64,000 nt of DNA from the NCBI RefSeq assembly GCF_001184025.1, contig NZ_BBYG01000024.1:62001-126000 (forward strand), written 5' to 3'. The notes below the pieces were generated by a model that saw nothing but the letters and a program-made list of their open reading frames with translations, was not told the origin of the DNA and ran no database searches. Of the stretch, positions 16,834 through 25,384 are shown piece after piece. Origin of the DNA: Streptomyces maremycinicus (GTDB lineage: Bacteria; Actinomycetota; Actinomycetes; Streptomycetales; Streptomycetaceae). The position numbers and the translations under genes are program-made. Position 1 is the stretch's first letter. Every line of letters begins with the position of its first letter.

Positions 16834-18289
16834 CTACCGCTTCTTGTGCTTCGCCGCCTTTTCCGCGCTCTTTGCTTTGCCCTGGCCCGTGTTCGCCTCG
16901 TTCTTCGCCTGACCGGGCGGTTCGCTCGCGGTCTTGGCCGCGGGGCGTGCCGCGGCGTCGGTCGTGTCCTGCCGGGGGGCAGCGGTGCCTGATGCCGGGG
17001 TCGGGTTTTCCGATGCCGGGCGGACGCTGTGTGCGGGGGTGGAGCCGGTGTGGCCGGTGGACGGCTGAGGCGCCGGTGTGCCGGAGGCGCCGTCGCGCTC
17101 TTGTGAGGTGCCGGGGGAAGGGGAGGTCACGGCCGGGCCGTCGGCGGGGCGGGAGGCCTTGCTGTCGGCGCCCTGCTGCGAGGAGCTGTCGGCGACGGCG
17201 AGGGTGGCTGCCATGGCGGCGGCGAGTGCGGCCCCGGCCATCAGGAAGCGGCTCCGGGTGCGAGCGGGTGCCGCAGCGGCTCGGGGGGCCGCGGCGGCGA
17301 GGGGCCGCTCCGGGGCGGGCAGCGGCCTCCTGTGGGTAGCGGTGGTGCCCTCGGCAGGCCGCCGGCCGGCGGCGATGCTCGTGACGCGGGCTGCGGGCAG
17401 GCGGGGCGTGAGGCCCGTAACGCCTGTGCGGTCCGTGCGGTCCGTGCCCGGTGGACTGGGCGGACAGGGCGGTCAGGGTCCGGGCGCAGTCGGCTGCCGT
17501 GGGGCGGGTCTGCTCGTCCAGTGCGGTCATGTCCCGCAGCAGGGCGGCGAGTTGTGCGGGGAGGAAGTCCGGGAGGCGGGGCTCGCGGTGAAGTCGCGCG
17601 ATCGCCGCCTCCAGGGGGCCGCCGTCGTATTCGAGCCTGCCGGTGAGGCATTCGAGCAGGACCAGCCCCAGGGCGTAGACGTCGGCCGGCCGTCCGACGG
17701 GCCGGCCCAGGACCTGTTCGGGCGAGAGATAGGCCGCCGTGCCGATGAGGGTGCCGGTGGCGGTGGCGGTGCAGGTGGCGGCGTCGAGCAGCCGGGATAT
17801 ACCGAAGTCGGTGAGGTGGGCCTGCCCGGAGGCGTCCAGGATGACATTGGACGGCTTGACGTCACGGTGGACGATTCCCGCCTCGTGCGCGTGGGCCAGG
17901 GCATCGGCGAGACCGGCACCGACCGTGGCGGCGGCCCCGGGAGACAGGGGGCCCTCGGCGATACGCGCCTTGAGGGTGTGGCCTTCGATCAGCTGCATGA
18001 CCAGATAGGCGTCACCGTCGTGCCGTCCCGCGTCATAGGCGGTCACCAGTCCGGGATGGTGCAGCCGGGCCAGGATCATCGCCTCGCTCAGGAAGGCTTC
18101 CTCCGTGTCGAACCCGGTGCCGGGCCGGAAGAGTTTCACGGCCACCGGCCGGCGCAGCCTCAGGTCGAAGCCACGATGGACGTCCGCGGCACCACCCGAC
18201 CCGATGAGCGCGTCCAGGCGGTACCGGCCGGCCAGTATCCGGGCGGAGCACCGGGAAGCCAGTGCGAAACCCGACTCGCGGAACCCCAA
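16834..18289 (-). pseudogene. Ser/Thr protein kinase (PknB-like) with an apparent frameshift
   Basis: The N-terminal kinase domain is complete: glycine loop GSGGAADVH, Lys52, HRDVKPSN with Asp143, DFG at 161-163 and SPEQ. The natural C-terminus (Pro/Thr-rich linker, one transmembrane segment MAGAALAAAMAATLAV, then a Ser/Pro tail) is in a different frame. In that frame a TGA occurs at 17473-17475, so a one-base shift must lie between about 17410 and 17472, in GGTCCGTGC repeats. A TTG at 18289 preceded by GGGAGAAGAG is the likely start. It may be a sequencing error or true inactivation; a kinase lacking its membrane anchor would still have its catalytic domain. Confidence 0.72.
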
Positions 18290-18450
18290 TGCTCTTCTCC
18301 CACTTTTCTGACGGACGCTTACGGCGTGCGCCCGCCGGGCGGCGGGCTTCCGGCCGCGGGTACCCGCACGGCACCGGACTACCCGTGCCACCTACCTCAC
18401 CTGCGGCATCCGCCCCGGGCCGGCCGGGCGGATCACCCGGGCTGTGCCCG

Positions 18451-18939
18451 TCAGAGCGAGGGTCCCGGGCTCGCTGCCGACGGGTCGAGCAGGGGGATGC
18501 GGGCGGTGATGCGTTTGCCGACCGGCTGCTGCTCGACGACGAGGTCCTCCGCGACAGCCATGACGATCTCCAGACCGTGCTGGCCGATCCGGCCGGGGTC
18601 CGCGGCCCGGGCCGCGGGGACGGTGGGGTCGCTGTCCCATACGACGACGTCCACGGCGCGGGCGCTGATCCGCAGCTCCACCAGGACCGGGCCGGGGGCG
18701 TATTTGCAGGCGTTGGTGACCAGCTCGCTGACCACCAGCTGGGTCAGGTCCCTCGTGCGCGCGGACACCGACACGGGATAGTCGGCTTCGGCCTGGTCGA
18801 GGAAGGCGAGGGCGTGCCGGCGGGCGTCGGCGATGCAGCCGTCACCACCACCGAGGGCGTAGCCGGCACGGATCAGGTGCTCATCCGGCACAGGACGGCC
18901 CTCGCCGTCGTCATGGGATGCCTCTGGCGTCGCCCTCAT
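18451..18939 (-). CDS. RsbW-like anti-sigma/ATP-binding protein
   Basis: The 162-residue protein is a GHKL-fold ATPase of the actinobacterial anti-sigma class. The N-box is QLVVSELVTNACKYA (Asn near 83), the G1 box is VWDSDP (normally DNG-like) and GQHGLEIVMAVA is the G2-type box. It probably binds ATP and either sequesters a sigma factor or phosphorylates a STAS antagonist. The divergent STAS gene at 19098 is an obvious candidate partner. Confidence 0.82.
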   Translation of the reverse strand: MRATPEASHDDGEGRPVPDEHLIRAGYALGGGDGCIADARRHALAFLDQAEADYPVSVSARTRDLTQLVVSELVTNACKYAPGPVLVELRISARAVDVVVWDSDPTVPAARAADPGRIGQHGLEIVMAVAEDLVVEQQPVGKRITARIPLLDPSAASPGPSL

Positions 18940-19097
18940 TCACCCTTCACGAGCGCGCCACTACCCCCGATTCCGTCTTACATGTCAGTGGCATCTTATT
19001 CGGCATGGTCATCAGGGTGCATGGGGCCCGGGCGGTGGGGCAGAATCGTCGGTGCACGCCCTGTCCCGGGGCAGGGCCCAGCGCAGTCGAGGAGACG

Positions 19098-19466
19098 GTG
19101 AGCGACATCGAGCAAGCGGACCGGCCCGACCGGTTCTCCGTCGCCCACCGCACGGTCGACGGGGTGCGCGTCGTCACCGTGCAGGGCGAGATCGACCATG
19201 ACGTCAAAGACGTGTTCAGCGACGCCCTGCTGTCCGGGGACCGCGGGGCACCGGGGTCGCGGATCGTGGTCGATCTCAGCGGCGTGACCTTCATGGACTC
19301 CAGCGGCATCAACGTCTTCGTCACCGCCCACCAAGCCGTCAGCGCCGCCGACGGCTGGCTGCGCATCGCCGCCGCCCAGGAACCCGTCCTCCATGTCCTC
19401 CGGCTGGTCGGCATCGACGCCCTCATCACCTGCCACCCCACCCTCGAGCAGGCCCTCAACCCCTGA
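19098..19466 (+). CDS. STAS-domain anti-sigma factor antagonist
   Basis: The 122-residue single STAS domain starts at GTG 19098 after GAGGAGA. The phosphorylatable Ser sits in the conserved FMDSSGINVF motif. Such proteins (RsbV/SpoIIAA) free sigma factors by binding the anti-sigma kinase. It is divergent from an RsbW-like ATPase and has a close paralogue at 50094, which shares about 40 identical bases around the DSSG motif. Confidence 0.88.
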   Translation: MSDIEQADRPDRFSVAHRTVDGVRVVTVQGEIDHDVKDVFSDALLSGDRGAPGSRIVVDLSGVTFMDSSGINVFVTAHQAVSAADGWLRIAAAQEPVLHVLRLVGIDALITCHPTLEQALNP

Positions 19467-19478
19467 AGGTGTCCTGTC

Positions 19479-19853
19479 CTAGGGGTGCTGCCGGTCCGGG
19501 GTGTCGTCCTGCCGCGCGTCGTCCCGCGGTGAGCGGCGCCGCACGGCCTGGTCCAGCTCACGCTCCACCGTCTGTGACAGGGGTCGGCGTCCCAGCGCCC
19601 AGTCGATCACCATCTCGGCGACCGTGTGCAGCTTGATGTTGGTGTGCTGGGAGACCTCGCGCAGCACCTCGAACCCGGTGTCCGGCGCGATCCGGTGGGC
19701 CGCGACGAGGACACCGAGGGCCTGGTCGACCTTCGCGTGGGAGACGACCGCGTGCCGCAGCTGCGCGTTCTCCCGCTTCAGGCAGGCGGCCTCCGCGGCG
19801 TTGCGCGGACCCTCGTCGGGCAGGTGCCGCGGTACACGGGACGACGTGGTCAT
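19479..19853 (-). CDS. ANTAR-domain RNA-binding regulator
   Basis: The 124-residue protein is little more than an ANTAR domain: a lead helix (LKRENAQLRHAVVSHAKVDQALGVLVA), the loop IAPDTGFEVLREVSQHTNIKL, and a C-terminal helix MVIDWALG. ANTAR domains bind paired hexaloop hairpins in nascent RNA and prevent termination. ATG 19853 has GGAG 8 bases upstream. Its gene converges on the STAS gene 12 bp away, in a stress-regulator cluster. Confidence 0.82.
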   Translation of the reverse strand: MTTSSRVPRHLPDEGPRNAAEAACLKRENAQLRHAVVSHAKVDQALGVLVAAHRIAPDTGFEVLREVSQHTNIKLHTVAEMVIDWALGRRPLSQTVERELDQAVRRRSPRDDARQDDTPDRQHP

Positions 19854-20137
19854 GGCCGGGTCTCCATACAGGGGCGGACGTTTTCCGTACGCCTGCCCCC
19901 GACCGCGCCGCCAAGACACGCCCGGCGCGGTGCGAAGATCACATGGGCCGTGGGCACGCTTCCAGGCTGTACCGCAGTGATCCGACCGTGCCGGCGAGCT
20001 CGCCTCATCGGCCGATGAGGCGCGTCCATCGATCACCGCCAGCACCTCGGCTGCGTCCGAGCAATCGGGCCTGGTCCCTCTTGAGCTGGGTGAACCGGTC
20101 GCGGATGTACTCCCTGAGCGCCCGGCCGGGGAAGGAG
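19854..20137. other. Intergenic region with a perfect 22-bp palindrome
   Basis: No gene is supported. CGCCTCATCGG and its reverse complement form a perfect 22-bp palindrome at 20001-20022, a possible operator or terminator stem without a T-run. Minus-strand residues around 20030-20130 look protein-like (REYIRDRFTQLKRDQARLLG), which may be the tail of a decayed gene. Confidence 0.35.
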
Positions 20138-20200
20138 CCGGATGCCCCTGCGGCGTAGGTACTGGCGGCATGGGCCATTGCAGGCCATTGCTGTATGCCT
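20138..20200 (-). pseudogene. Fragment of IS5-family transposase, left of IS110 insertion
   Basis: Read on the minus strand, this continues the IS5 transposase cut at 21806: AYSNG, then after a 10-bp duplication (GGCCATTGCA repeated) CRQYLRRRGIR. Homology stops after GIR, so the transposase C-terminus is lost. The duplication also frameshifts it. Confidence 0.7.
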
Positions 20201-20542
20201 AATAGGCGTTGAGGGCTGGGAGTTGGATCAGCTCTGGGCAGGGGTCGAGCGAGATGTCTGGCTGTATGCCGCGCTTTGAGTGCTTCGACAAGAGCGACGC
20301 GTGCGCGGCCCCTGCCGCTTGGGACGCGACAGCCGTAGCGTGCCGTGGTTCGAGCCGTTCCCAGGGCCACCTCTTGATCAGCCGGAGTCGTGGAGCTCTT
20401 CACGAGAGCGAGGACCCTGAGAACAGCTGGGGCCACGGACGGCTGATGGGGTGGTGCGCCGGCGAGCGCTTCTATTAGGTCGCCGAGTGGTCCTGCCGCG
20501 GCTCGACGCCGGCGGACAGCGACGTATGGAAACGAGGCGTTC
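20201..20542 (+). ncRNA. IS110 left non-coding end, candidate bridge RNA region
   Basis: IS110-group elements encode a bridge RNA in the left non-coding end that specifies target and donor. This 342-bp stretch holds no credible gene and has the right position and size. I did not resolve the guide loops by eye, so the RNA limits are unknown and the call rests on established family architecture. Confidence 0.5.
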
Positions 20543-21784
20543 ATGCGGGTGACCTGCGGAATCGACTGGGCCGAAGACCATCATGACGTGGCGGTGGTTG
20601 ACTCCGACGCTCGCCTGCTCGGCAAGCTCAGGGTCAGCGACGACGCGGCGGGCTTCCAGGACCTGCTGCGTCTGCTCGCCGAGCACGGCGACACTCCCGA
20701 CAATCCGGTCCCGATTGCGATCGAGACCTCGCGCGGACTCATGGTGGCCTGTCTGCGGGCTTCCGGGCGCCAAGTGTTCTCGATCAACCCCATGGCCGTG
20801 GCACGCTACCGGGACCGGCACTCCGTCTCCCGCAAAAAGTCCGACCACCAGGACGCCGTCGTCCTGGCGAACATCCTACGGACCGATGCAGAGCTTCACC
20901 GGCCCCTGCCGGGCGACTCTGAACTGGTCAGGGCGATCGCCGTCCTCGCCAGAGCCCAGCAGGACGCGGTCTGGGACCGCACCCGAGCCCACAACCGTCT
21001 GCGCTCCCACCTGCGCGAGTACTACCCGGCAGTCCTTGAAGCGTTTGCCGACAAGCGCGAGAAGCTACTGGCACGAGAAGCTCGAGCGATCCTGGCGATC
21101 GCGCCCACACAGGCCAAAGCCGCCAAGCTCGCCCGCAGCAAGCTCAAAGCCGCCGTCAAACAGGCCGGCCGCCAGCGCCGGATCGAGGCCGAGACCGACC
21201 GCCTGCTCGAAGTGTTCCGCCGGACCTGGCTTCGCCAGCCGGCTCTGGTGGAAACGGCGATGGGACACCAGACACTTGCCTTGCTCGCCCAGCTCGAAGT
21301 GGCCTGCAAGGCCTGCGACGAGCTGGCAAGCGCCACCGAGGAGCTCTTCCTCCAGCACCCCGACGCGGAGATCATCACAAGCTTTCCGGGCCTGGCGGTG
21401 CTGACCGGCGCCCGGCTCCTCGCCGAAATCGGCGACGACCACACCCGGTTCGACACAGCCCGCGATCTGAAGGCTTACGCCGGAAGCGCCCCCGTGACGC
21501 GCGAGTCCGGCAAAAGCCGCCGCGTCAGCCACCGCCGGATCAAGAACAGCCGCCTGGCCGCAACCGGCCGGCACTGGGCTTTCGCCGCACTCACCGCCTC
21601 AACCGGCGCACACGACCACTACAACCGCCGGAGAGAGACCGGCGATCGCTACTACGCGGCTCTCCGAAACCTCTTCAACCGCATGCTCGGCCAGCTCCAC
21701 CACTGCCTGACCACCCACCAGAAGTTCGACGAAGCGATCGCATTCGCCCCGCAGAAACCAGCACCACTCGCCGCAGCTGCTTGA
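20543..21784 (+). CDS. IS110-family DEDD transposase/recombinase
   Basis: The 413-residue protein has the RuvC-like DEDD domain: GIDWAEDHHD (Asp8), AIETSRG (Glu) and KKSDHQDA (Asp). The C-terminal Tnp20 domain carries the helix-hairpin SFPGLAVLTGARLLAEIGD and the serine-containing motif AYAGSAPVTRESGKS. Both catalytic parts and the full length are present, so the element may be active. It works with the bridge RNA expected from the left end. Confidence 0.92.
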   Translation: MRVTCGIDWAEDHHDVAVVDSDARLLGKLRVSDDAAGFQDLLRLLAEHGDTPDNPVPIAIETSRGLMVACLRASGRQVFSINPMAVARYRDRHSVSRKKSDHQDAVVLANILRTDAELHRPLPGDSELVRAIAVLARAQQDAVWDRTRAHNRLRSHLREYYPAVLEAFADKREKLLAREARAILAIAPTQAKAAKLARSKLKAAVKQAGRQRRIEAETDRLLEVFRRTWLRQPALVETAMGHQTLALLAQLEVACKACDELASATEELFLQHPDAEIITSFPGLAVLTGARLLAEIGDDHTRFDTARDLKAYAGSAPVTRESGKSRRVSHRRIKNSRLAATGRHWAFAALTASTGAHDHYNRRRETGDRYYAALRNLFNRMLGQLHHCLTTHQKFDEAIAFAPQKPAPLAAAA

Positions 21785-21805
21785 CCCGATAGCTGCATGG
21801 GGTGT

Positions 21806-22164
21806 CTTGTCCGCGGCGAGACTGTCGGGCTTCTTGCGCGGCCTGCCCGCCCCGATGCGCGGGATGCGGATCTTCTCCAGGACGGACTCGAACTGGGTGC
21901 AGTCTGCCCACTGGCCCGGAGTGGCGAGCGGAGAAAGCGGGCGGCAGCGGCCGTTGGCGCTCAGGTGGAGTTTGCTGGTGAACCCGCCGTGCGAGCGGCC
22001 CAGGCCCTCACCTCCCGCACCACCTCCACCAGGCGGGCGAGCAGGCTCTGTCATGATCCCGCCACCGGCCACAACGCCCATTGCTGACCGGCAGGAACGG
22101 CTCACGCCGCTCCCACTCGGCATCTGTCAGATCACCTCGCCCCACGTGTCGAACAACGATCCGA
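21806..22164 (-). pseudogene. IS5-family transposase relic, internally deleted
   Basis: The minus strand begins with DLTDAEWERREPFLPVSNG and then jumps to GLGRSHGGFTSKLHLSANGR…PGQWADCTQFESVLEKIRIPR…AGRPRKKPDSLAADK. The central part (about 100 residues including the first catalytic Asp region) is deleted, with loss of frame at about 22030. The 3' part is cut at 21806 by the IS110 element and resumes at 20200. Confidence 0.8.
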
Positions 22165-22276
22165 CAGGACGCCAGTCACATGATCAGCTGACCCCGGACA
22201 AGATCGCCCGGACAGGCTTCCAGTGCCGTGACCGTCGGCGGCCACGCCGTGGGCCTGCCGGTGTGGCGGTGGGAGT

Positions 22277-23179
22277 TCAGCCGACCTCATTGCGGACGGC
22301 GGTGTCGAGGTCGGTGGCGGTCAGGCCGAAGGTCTCGGTGGTCTCCGTCGCGTCCATGTGGAACGGCGCGTACCACTGGTAGTCCATCTCGGCCATCTCG
22401 CGGGCGATCGGCACGATCAGCCCGGCCGTACGCGTCACGGAGCGCGGTATCTGGATGAGTCTGATCGGTGGCCGCCCTGCCGCGACGGCGTAGCGCCGCG
22501 CCAGCTCGCGAATGGTGACGGCCGGCGGGGACGGTACGTGCCAGGGTCGGCCCCACGCGCGTTCTTCCGAGGCCAGCGTGATGAGGGCCTGTGCCATGTC
22601 GCCGTTGAAGGTGAAGGTGTGCGGCATGTCCAGATGGCCGGTGATCCAGGCCGCTTTCCCCTTCAGCAGGGCCGACTTGATGAGCAGGGAGTAGACGCCG
22701 TTGGCGTTCTTGCCGATGTAGTCGGAGCCGCGGACCTCGACGGTGCGGATCCCCCCGGCGAGGGCCTGTTCCCACATGCGTCTGCGCAGGCGGCCCTTGT
22801 GCCCGGTGGCGGCCATGGGGGTGTGTTCGTTCATCCGGCCGCCGGGCTGCGGACCGTAGGCATAAAGGCTGCCGGTCAGCGCGAGGACGGCGTCGTTCGC
22901 CCTGGCGGCGGTGATGGCCGCCGTCTGCAGGGGCGGCAACAGGCGCTCCCACACCGTGTAGGAGGGTGGATTGGCGCAGTGGTAGATCACTTCCGCGCCG
23001 CGGGACAGTTCGGTCAGGCGGGAGGGGTCGGACGCGTCCGCGGCGACCCGGTCGACCAGCGGGTGCTCGGGGCCGGAGCCGCTGCGGGTGACGATGCGGA
23101 CGCTCTCGCCGCGCTCGGCGAGCAGACGAGCGACGTTGGTACCGATGGAACCGGCACCGATGATGACGTGCTTGGCCAT
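22277..23179 (-). CDS. NAD(P)-dependent epimerase/dehydratase family protein
   Basis: The 300-residue protein has an N-terminal Rossmann motif, IGAGSIGTNVARLL (residues 6-19), and extended-SDR features: a YHCANPPSY segment after strand 4 and GSLYAYGPQPGGRMNE, which carries the active-site Tyr region. Catalytic YxxxK is not obvious, so it may be an atypical NmrA/SDR reductase. It lies 27 bp after a Dabb-family gene in an operon probably controlled by the divergent TetR protein. Confidence 0.8.
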   Translation of the reverse strand: MAKHVIIGAGSIGTNVARLLAERGESVRIVTRSGSGPEHPLVDRVAADASDPSRLTELSRGAEVIYHCANPPSYTVWERLLPPLQTAAITAARANDAVLALTGSLYAYGPQPGGRMNEHTPMAATGHKGRLRRRMWEQALAGGIRTVEVRGSDYIGKNANGVYSLLIKSALLKGKAAWITGHLDMPHTFTFNGDMAQALITLASEERAWGRPWHVPSPPAVTIRELARRYAVAAGRPPIRLIQIPRSVTRTAGLIVPIAREMAEMDYQWYAPFHMDATETTETFGLTATDLDTAVRNEVG

Positions 23180-23206
23180 GACGGCTTCTCCATCTCCGGG
23201 TATCGG

Positions 23207-23611
23207 TCAGTCGTCCACGCCGGAGCCGGTGTAGGTGGGCACGTCTGCGAGCAGGCCGGCGATCTGCGGGTTGAGCTCGTTGCGGCGCCGGTGCAGTTCC
23301 TGGATCTTGGCGTTCAGGTCAGGGTCGTCGTCGTCACTGACGTCGAAGATCTCCAGCCGTTCGACCAGGTGCAGCCCGCGGTGGTCGGTCTGGTAGGTGG
23401 TCGGGTGCGTCAGGTAGGCGAAGAGCCCGTCGAGATGTTCGACGACGAACACCGCGCCGTACGTGTAGTCGCCGCCGTGGTCGCGGCCCACGACGAAGGA
23501 CTTGATGGCGGGGTTCGACCGGCCCTGATTGCGCCAGCTCTCCAGCACCCCTTCGATCTGCTCAGGCGTCGCCGTGGCCTTCATCGTGACTCTGTTGATG
23601 TGGTAAATCAT
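23207..23611 (-). CDS. Dabb (stress-responsive A/B barrel) family protein
   Basis: The 134-residue protein has the ferredoxin-like Dabb pattern: MIYHINRVTMKATATPEQIEGVLE, then IKSFVVGRDHGGDYTYGAVFVVEHLDGLFAYLTHP (shown in parts), and LVERLEIFDVSDDD. The fold occurs in small cyclases, decarboxylases and stress proteins. It is the first gene of an operon with the epimerase, with TetR-type operators 17 bp upstream. Confidence 0.8.
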   Translation of the reverse strand: MIYHINRVTMKATATPEQIEGVLESWRNQGRSNPAIKSFVVGRDHGGDYTYGAVFVVEHLDGLFAYLTHPTTYQTDHRGLHLVERLEIFDVSDDDDPDLNAKIQELHRRRNELNPQIAGLLADVPTYTGSGVDD

Positions 23612-23627
23612 GACTTACTACCCGTTC

Positions 23628-23658
23628 CTAACGTCGTTAGATTTCCTAACGGCGTTAA
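23628..23658. promoter_or_regulatory. Twin TetR-type operators
   Basis: Two palindromes 18 bp apart, CTAACGTCGTTAG (23628-23640) and CTAACGGCGTTAA (23646-23658), lie between the Dabb gene and the divergent tetR. They match in all but central and end bases, so a TetR dimer pair is the likely ligand. Confidence 0.82.
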
Positions 23659-23733
23659 CTATGGCGCGCGCCGCCGACGCGGTCAAGGCGGTGACTAGTG
23701 TTCGAGGACACCATCGAAGCGAAGTGACGGACC

Positions 23734-24351
23734 ATGCCGACCAGCACGAGACGGGCCCGCGAACGGGCGAACACCCGGGATCAGATCATCGAAGCCGCGC
23801 TGCACGTCCTCGAGACCGAGGGCATCGCGGCCCTGACGATCCGGCGCATCGCCACCGATGTCGAATATTCCGCGCCCGTCGTCTACCAGCACTTCGCCAA
23901 CAAGGACGCGCTCGTACTGGAGCTGGTCGCGCACGGCCACCGCCTGATGCTCAGCGAGTTCCGCCAAGCCGCGCAGGAGCCCGATACGGACCGGCGCATG
24001 ACCGGCATTGCGTCGCAGTACGTCCGGTTCGCAGGCGAGCACCCCCACCTCTTCCAGGTCATGAACGACCCGGTGGTCGACGCGGACGAACGCCGGCGCG
24101 TCGCAGAACCGGTCATCGACGTCCTCAAGGAGCTGCTCACCTCGTGGTCGGCTGCACACGACGTGGTCCTGGCCGATTTCGACCAGGCTTGTGAGATCCT
24201 CTGGGGCACGCTGTACGGCATCGCGTCGCTCAGTTACCTCGGCAGCGTCGGCAACGATCGCGCCCGCTACCTCGCCGAACAGGCGCTTCGCACGCTCCTC
24301 CTCGGCTGGCGAACCGAGACGCCGGCGAACGGTCGACCGGCGAGCAGCTAG
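23734..24351 (+). CDS. TetR/AcrR-family regulator
   Basis: The 205-residue protein has the N-terminal HTH (DQIIEAALHVLETEGIAAL, IRRIATDVEYSAPVVYQHFANKDAL; about 15-62). A C-terminal WHG-like ligand domain (YVRFAGEHPHLFQVM) follows. It probably represses the divergent Dabb/epimerase operon and itself through the twin operators. Confidence 0.88.
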   Translation: MPTSTRRARERANTRDQIIEAALHVLETEGIAALTIRRIATDVEYSAPVVYQHFANKDALVLELVAHGHRLMLSEFRQAAQEPDTDRRMTGIASQYVRFAGEHPHLFQVMNDPVVDADERRRVAEPVIDVLKELLTSWSAAHDVVLADFDQACEILWGTLYGIASLSYLGSVGNDRARYLAEQALRTLLLGWRTETPANGRPASS

Positions 24352-24404
24352 GGCCGCGCGAACGACCCAGGCCCCCGCCTCGCGCACCACGAGCGGCCCG
24401 AATC

Positions 24405-24612
24405 GACCTGAGTGAGGCCAGGGTGTTCGCGGCACTCCGTGAGTGCGGTGGTACGTCGCGGGATGGCGCTCGGGGTGACCAGCAGCAGCCCAGCACGCGC
24501 CAGCGGCGGGCCGGATACCAAGCGGGCCGAACTCGTCGAACGCGAACACCCGGTCAGGGAAGCGTTCCAGCACGTGCTCGATGCAGTCGAGCCTGGCGTC
24601 GCGCTCGGGGTC
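24405..24612 (-). pseudogene. IS630-family transposase fragment
   Basis: The minus strand reads SPDPERDARLDCIEHVLERF then PDRVFAFDEFGPLGIRPAAG and PATYHRTHGV, the DDE region around the second catalytic Asp of IS630-type transposases. Both ends are missing. Confidence 0.72.
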
Positions 24613-24780
24613 CGGTGACTTCCTCCAAGGAGGGGCCGCAACTACAGCAGATCGTGCGCCGGGGTCAGCACCGAAGGCGAGCTCGACTCGGTGTCCGGTC
24701 CGGCAGCAATGGCTCGGTGCCTGCCCACAGGGCGTGAGTCAACGACACAGATCAACCAACGATCCGACGCATGAACGAAG
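24613..24780 (+). pseudogene. Possible N-terminal IS630-type relic in opposite orientation
   Basis: The plus strand reads LQQIVRRGQHRRRARL, similar to the LQRIVRRG start of the helix-turn-helix of IS630-type transposases, then becomes unrecognisable. It faces the fragment at 24405-24612, so an inversion or two separate insertions are implied. The match is short. Confidence 0.3.
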
Positions 24781-24784
24781 CGGC

Positions 24785-24922
24785 CTAGAAGGAGGGCCAG
24801 TCGGAGCCGGGAGGCGGGGCGGGAGAGACCCGGTTGCCGTTCCGCATCTCCAGTGGCCAGCGCTCGTCGACGACGGCCGCGATCTCCTTGCACGCGCCGC
24901 AGGCACTCGGCCACTCGTGCAT
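24785..24922 (-). CDS. Small hypothetical ORF
   Basis: A 45-residue frame, too short for standard ORF cut-offs, starts at ATG 24922 and contains WPSACGACKEIAAVVDERWP, with a CxxC pair, and ends PPGSDWPSF. Its composition looks protein-like rather than random. The frame is also open upstream, so a longer start is possible. No family is recognised. Confidence 0.35.
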   Translation of the reverse strand: MHEWPSACGACKEIAAVVDERWPLEMRNGNRVSPAPPPGSDWPSF

Positions 24923-24987
24923 CCACAGGTACGGCGAGGCCGTGAGCCCCGATCCGCGTGCCGCGGCAGCCGGTAGCCCGCGGTGGA

Positions 24988-25284
24988 TCAGCTCAAAGAG
25001 GCGAGCGTGAAGTGCCGTACCTGAAGGGGTGCGGCAAGGTACTCGTCCTCGCCCGGCAGGACGACGGGTTGGTCGCGCCAGTGTTCACCGGCGTAACCGA
25101 CCAGATCCTGCTCGCTGCGCCAGCGGCTGACATACAGCAGCGCATCCGGCGGCGCGAGCAGTACCTCGTGGTCGATCAGCCCCGGGTAGCGGGCGGGGAA
25201 CTCGCGCACCGCAGAGACGATCATGTCTCGGAACGCCTCGAACCGTTCCGGACGTACGCGTGCTTCACTCACCCTGATGATCAC
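24988..25284 (-). CDS. Antibiotic biosynthesis monooxygenase (ABM) domain protein
   Basis: The 98-residue protein is a single ABM dimeric alpha/beta-barrel unit: MIIRVSEARVRPERFEAFRD, then PGLIDHEVLLAPPDALLYVSRW and a C-terminal strand VRHFTLA. Members include cofactor-free quinone-forming monooxygenases and heme-degrading enzymes; none of the IsdG heme residues is clear. It sits between IS630 relics and a truncated MFS gene. Confidence 0.8.
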   Translation of the reverse strand: MIIRVSEARVRPERFEAFRDMIVSAVREFPARYPGLIDHEVLLAPPDALLYVSRWRSEQDLVGYAGEHWRDQPVVLPGEDEYLAAPLQVRHFTLASLS

Positions 25285-25384
25285 GGCCTTCAGGGTGTCA
25301 CCCGCGCAGATACGGCGCCACCCTCGTGCCGGGCAATGACGTCAGGCTCGGGAGCAACAGAGCCGGGCTGTTCATCCGCTCTGT

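Larger units (their letters stand above)
20201..21807 (+). mobile_element. IS110-family insertion sequence with precise ends
   Basis: The element interrupts an IS5-family transposase gene. Joining the flanks gives TATGC-CT-TGTCC, which restores the IS5 frame AADKAYSNG, so the ends are defined to the base. A CT dinucleotide is present at both boundaries (20199-20200 and 21806-21807), as expected for the CT core of IS110-type recombination. There are no terminal inverted repeats. A long left non-coding end (20201-20542) precedes the transposase and only about 20 bp follow it, the layout of the IS110 rather than the IS1111 subgroup. Confidence 0.85.
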
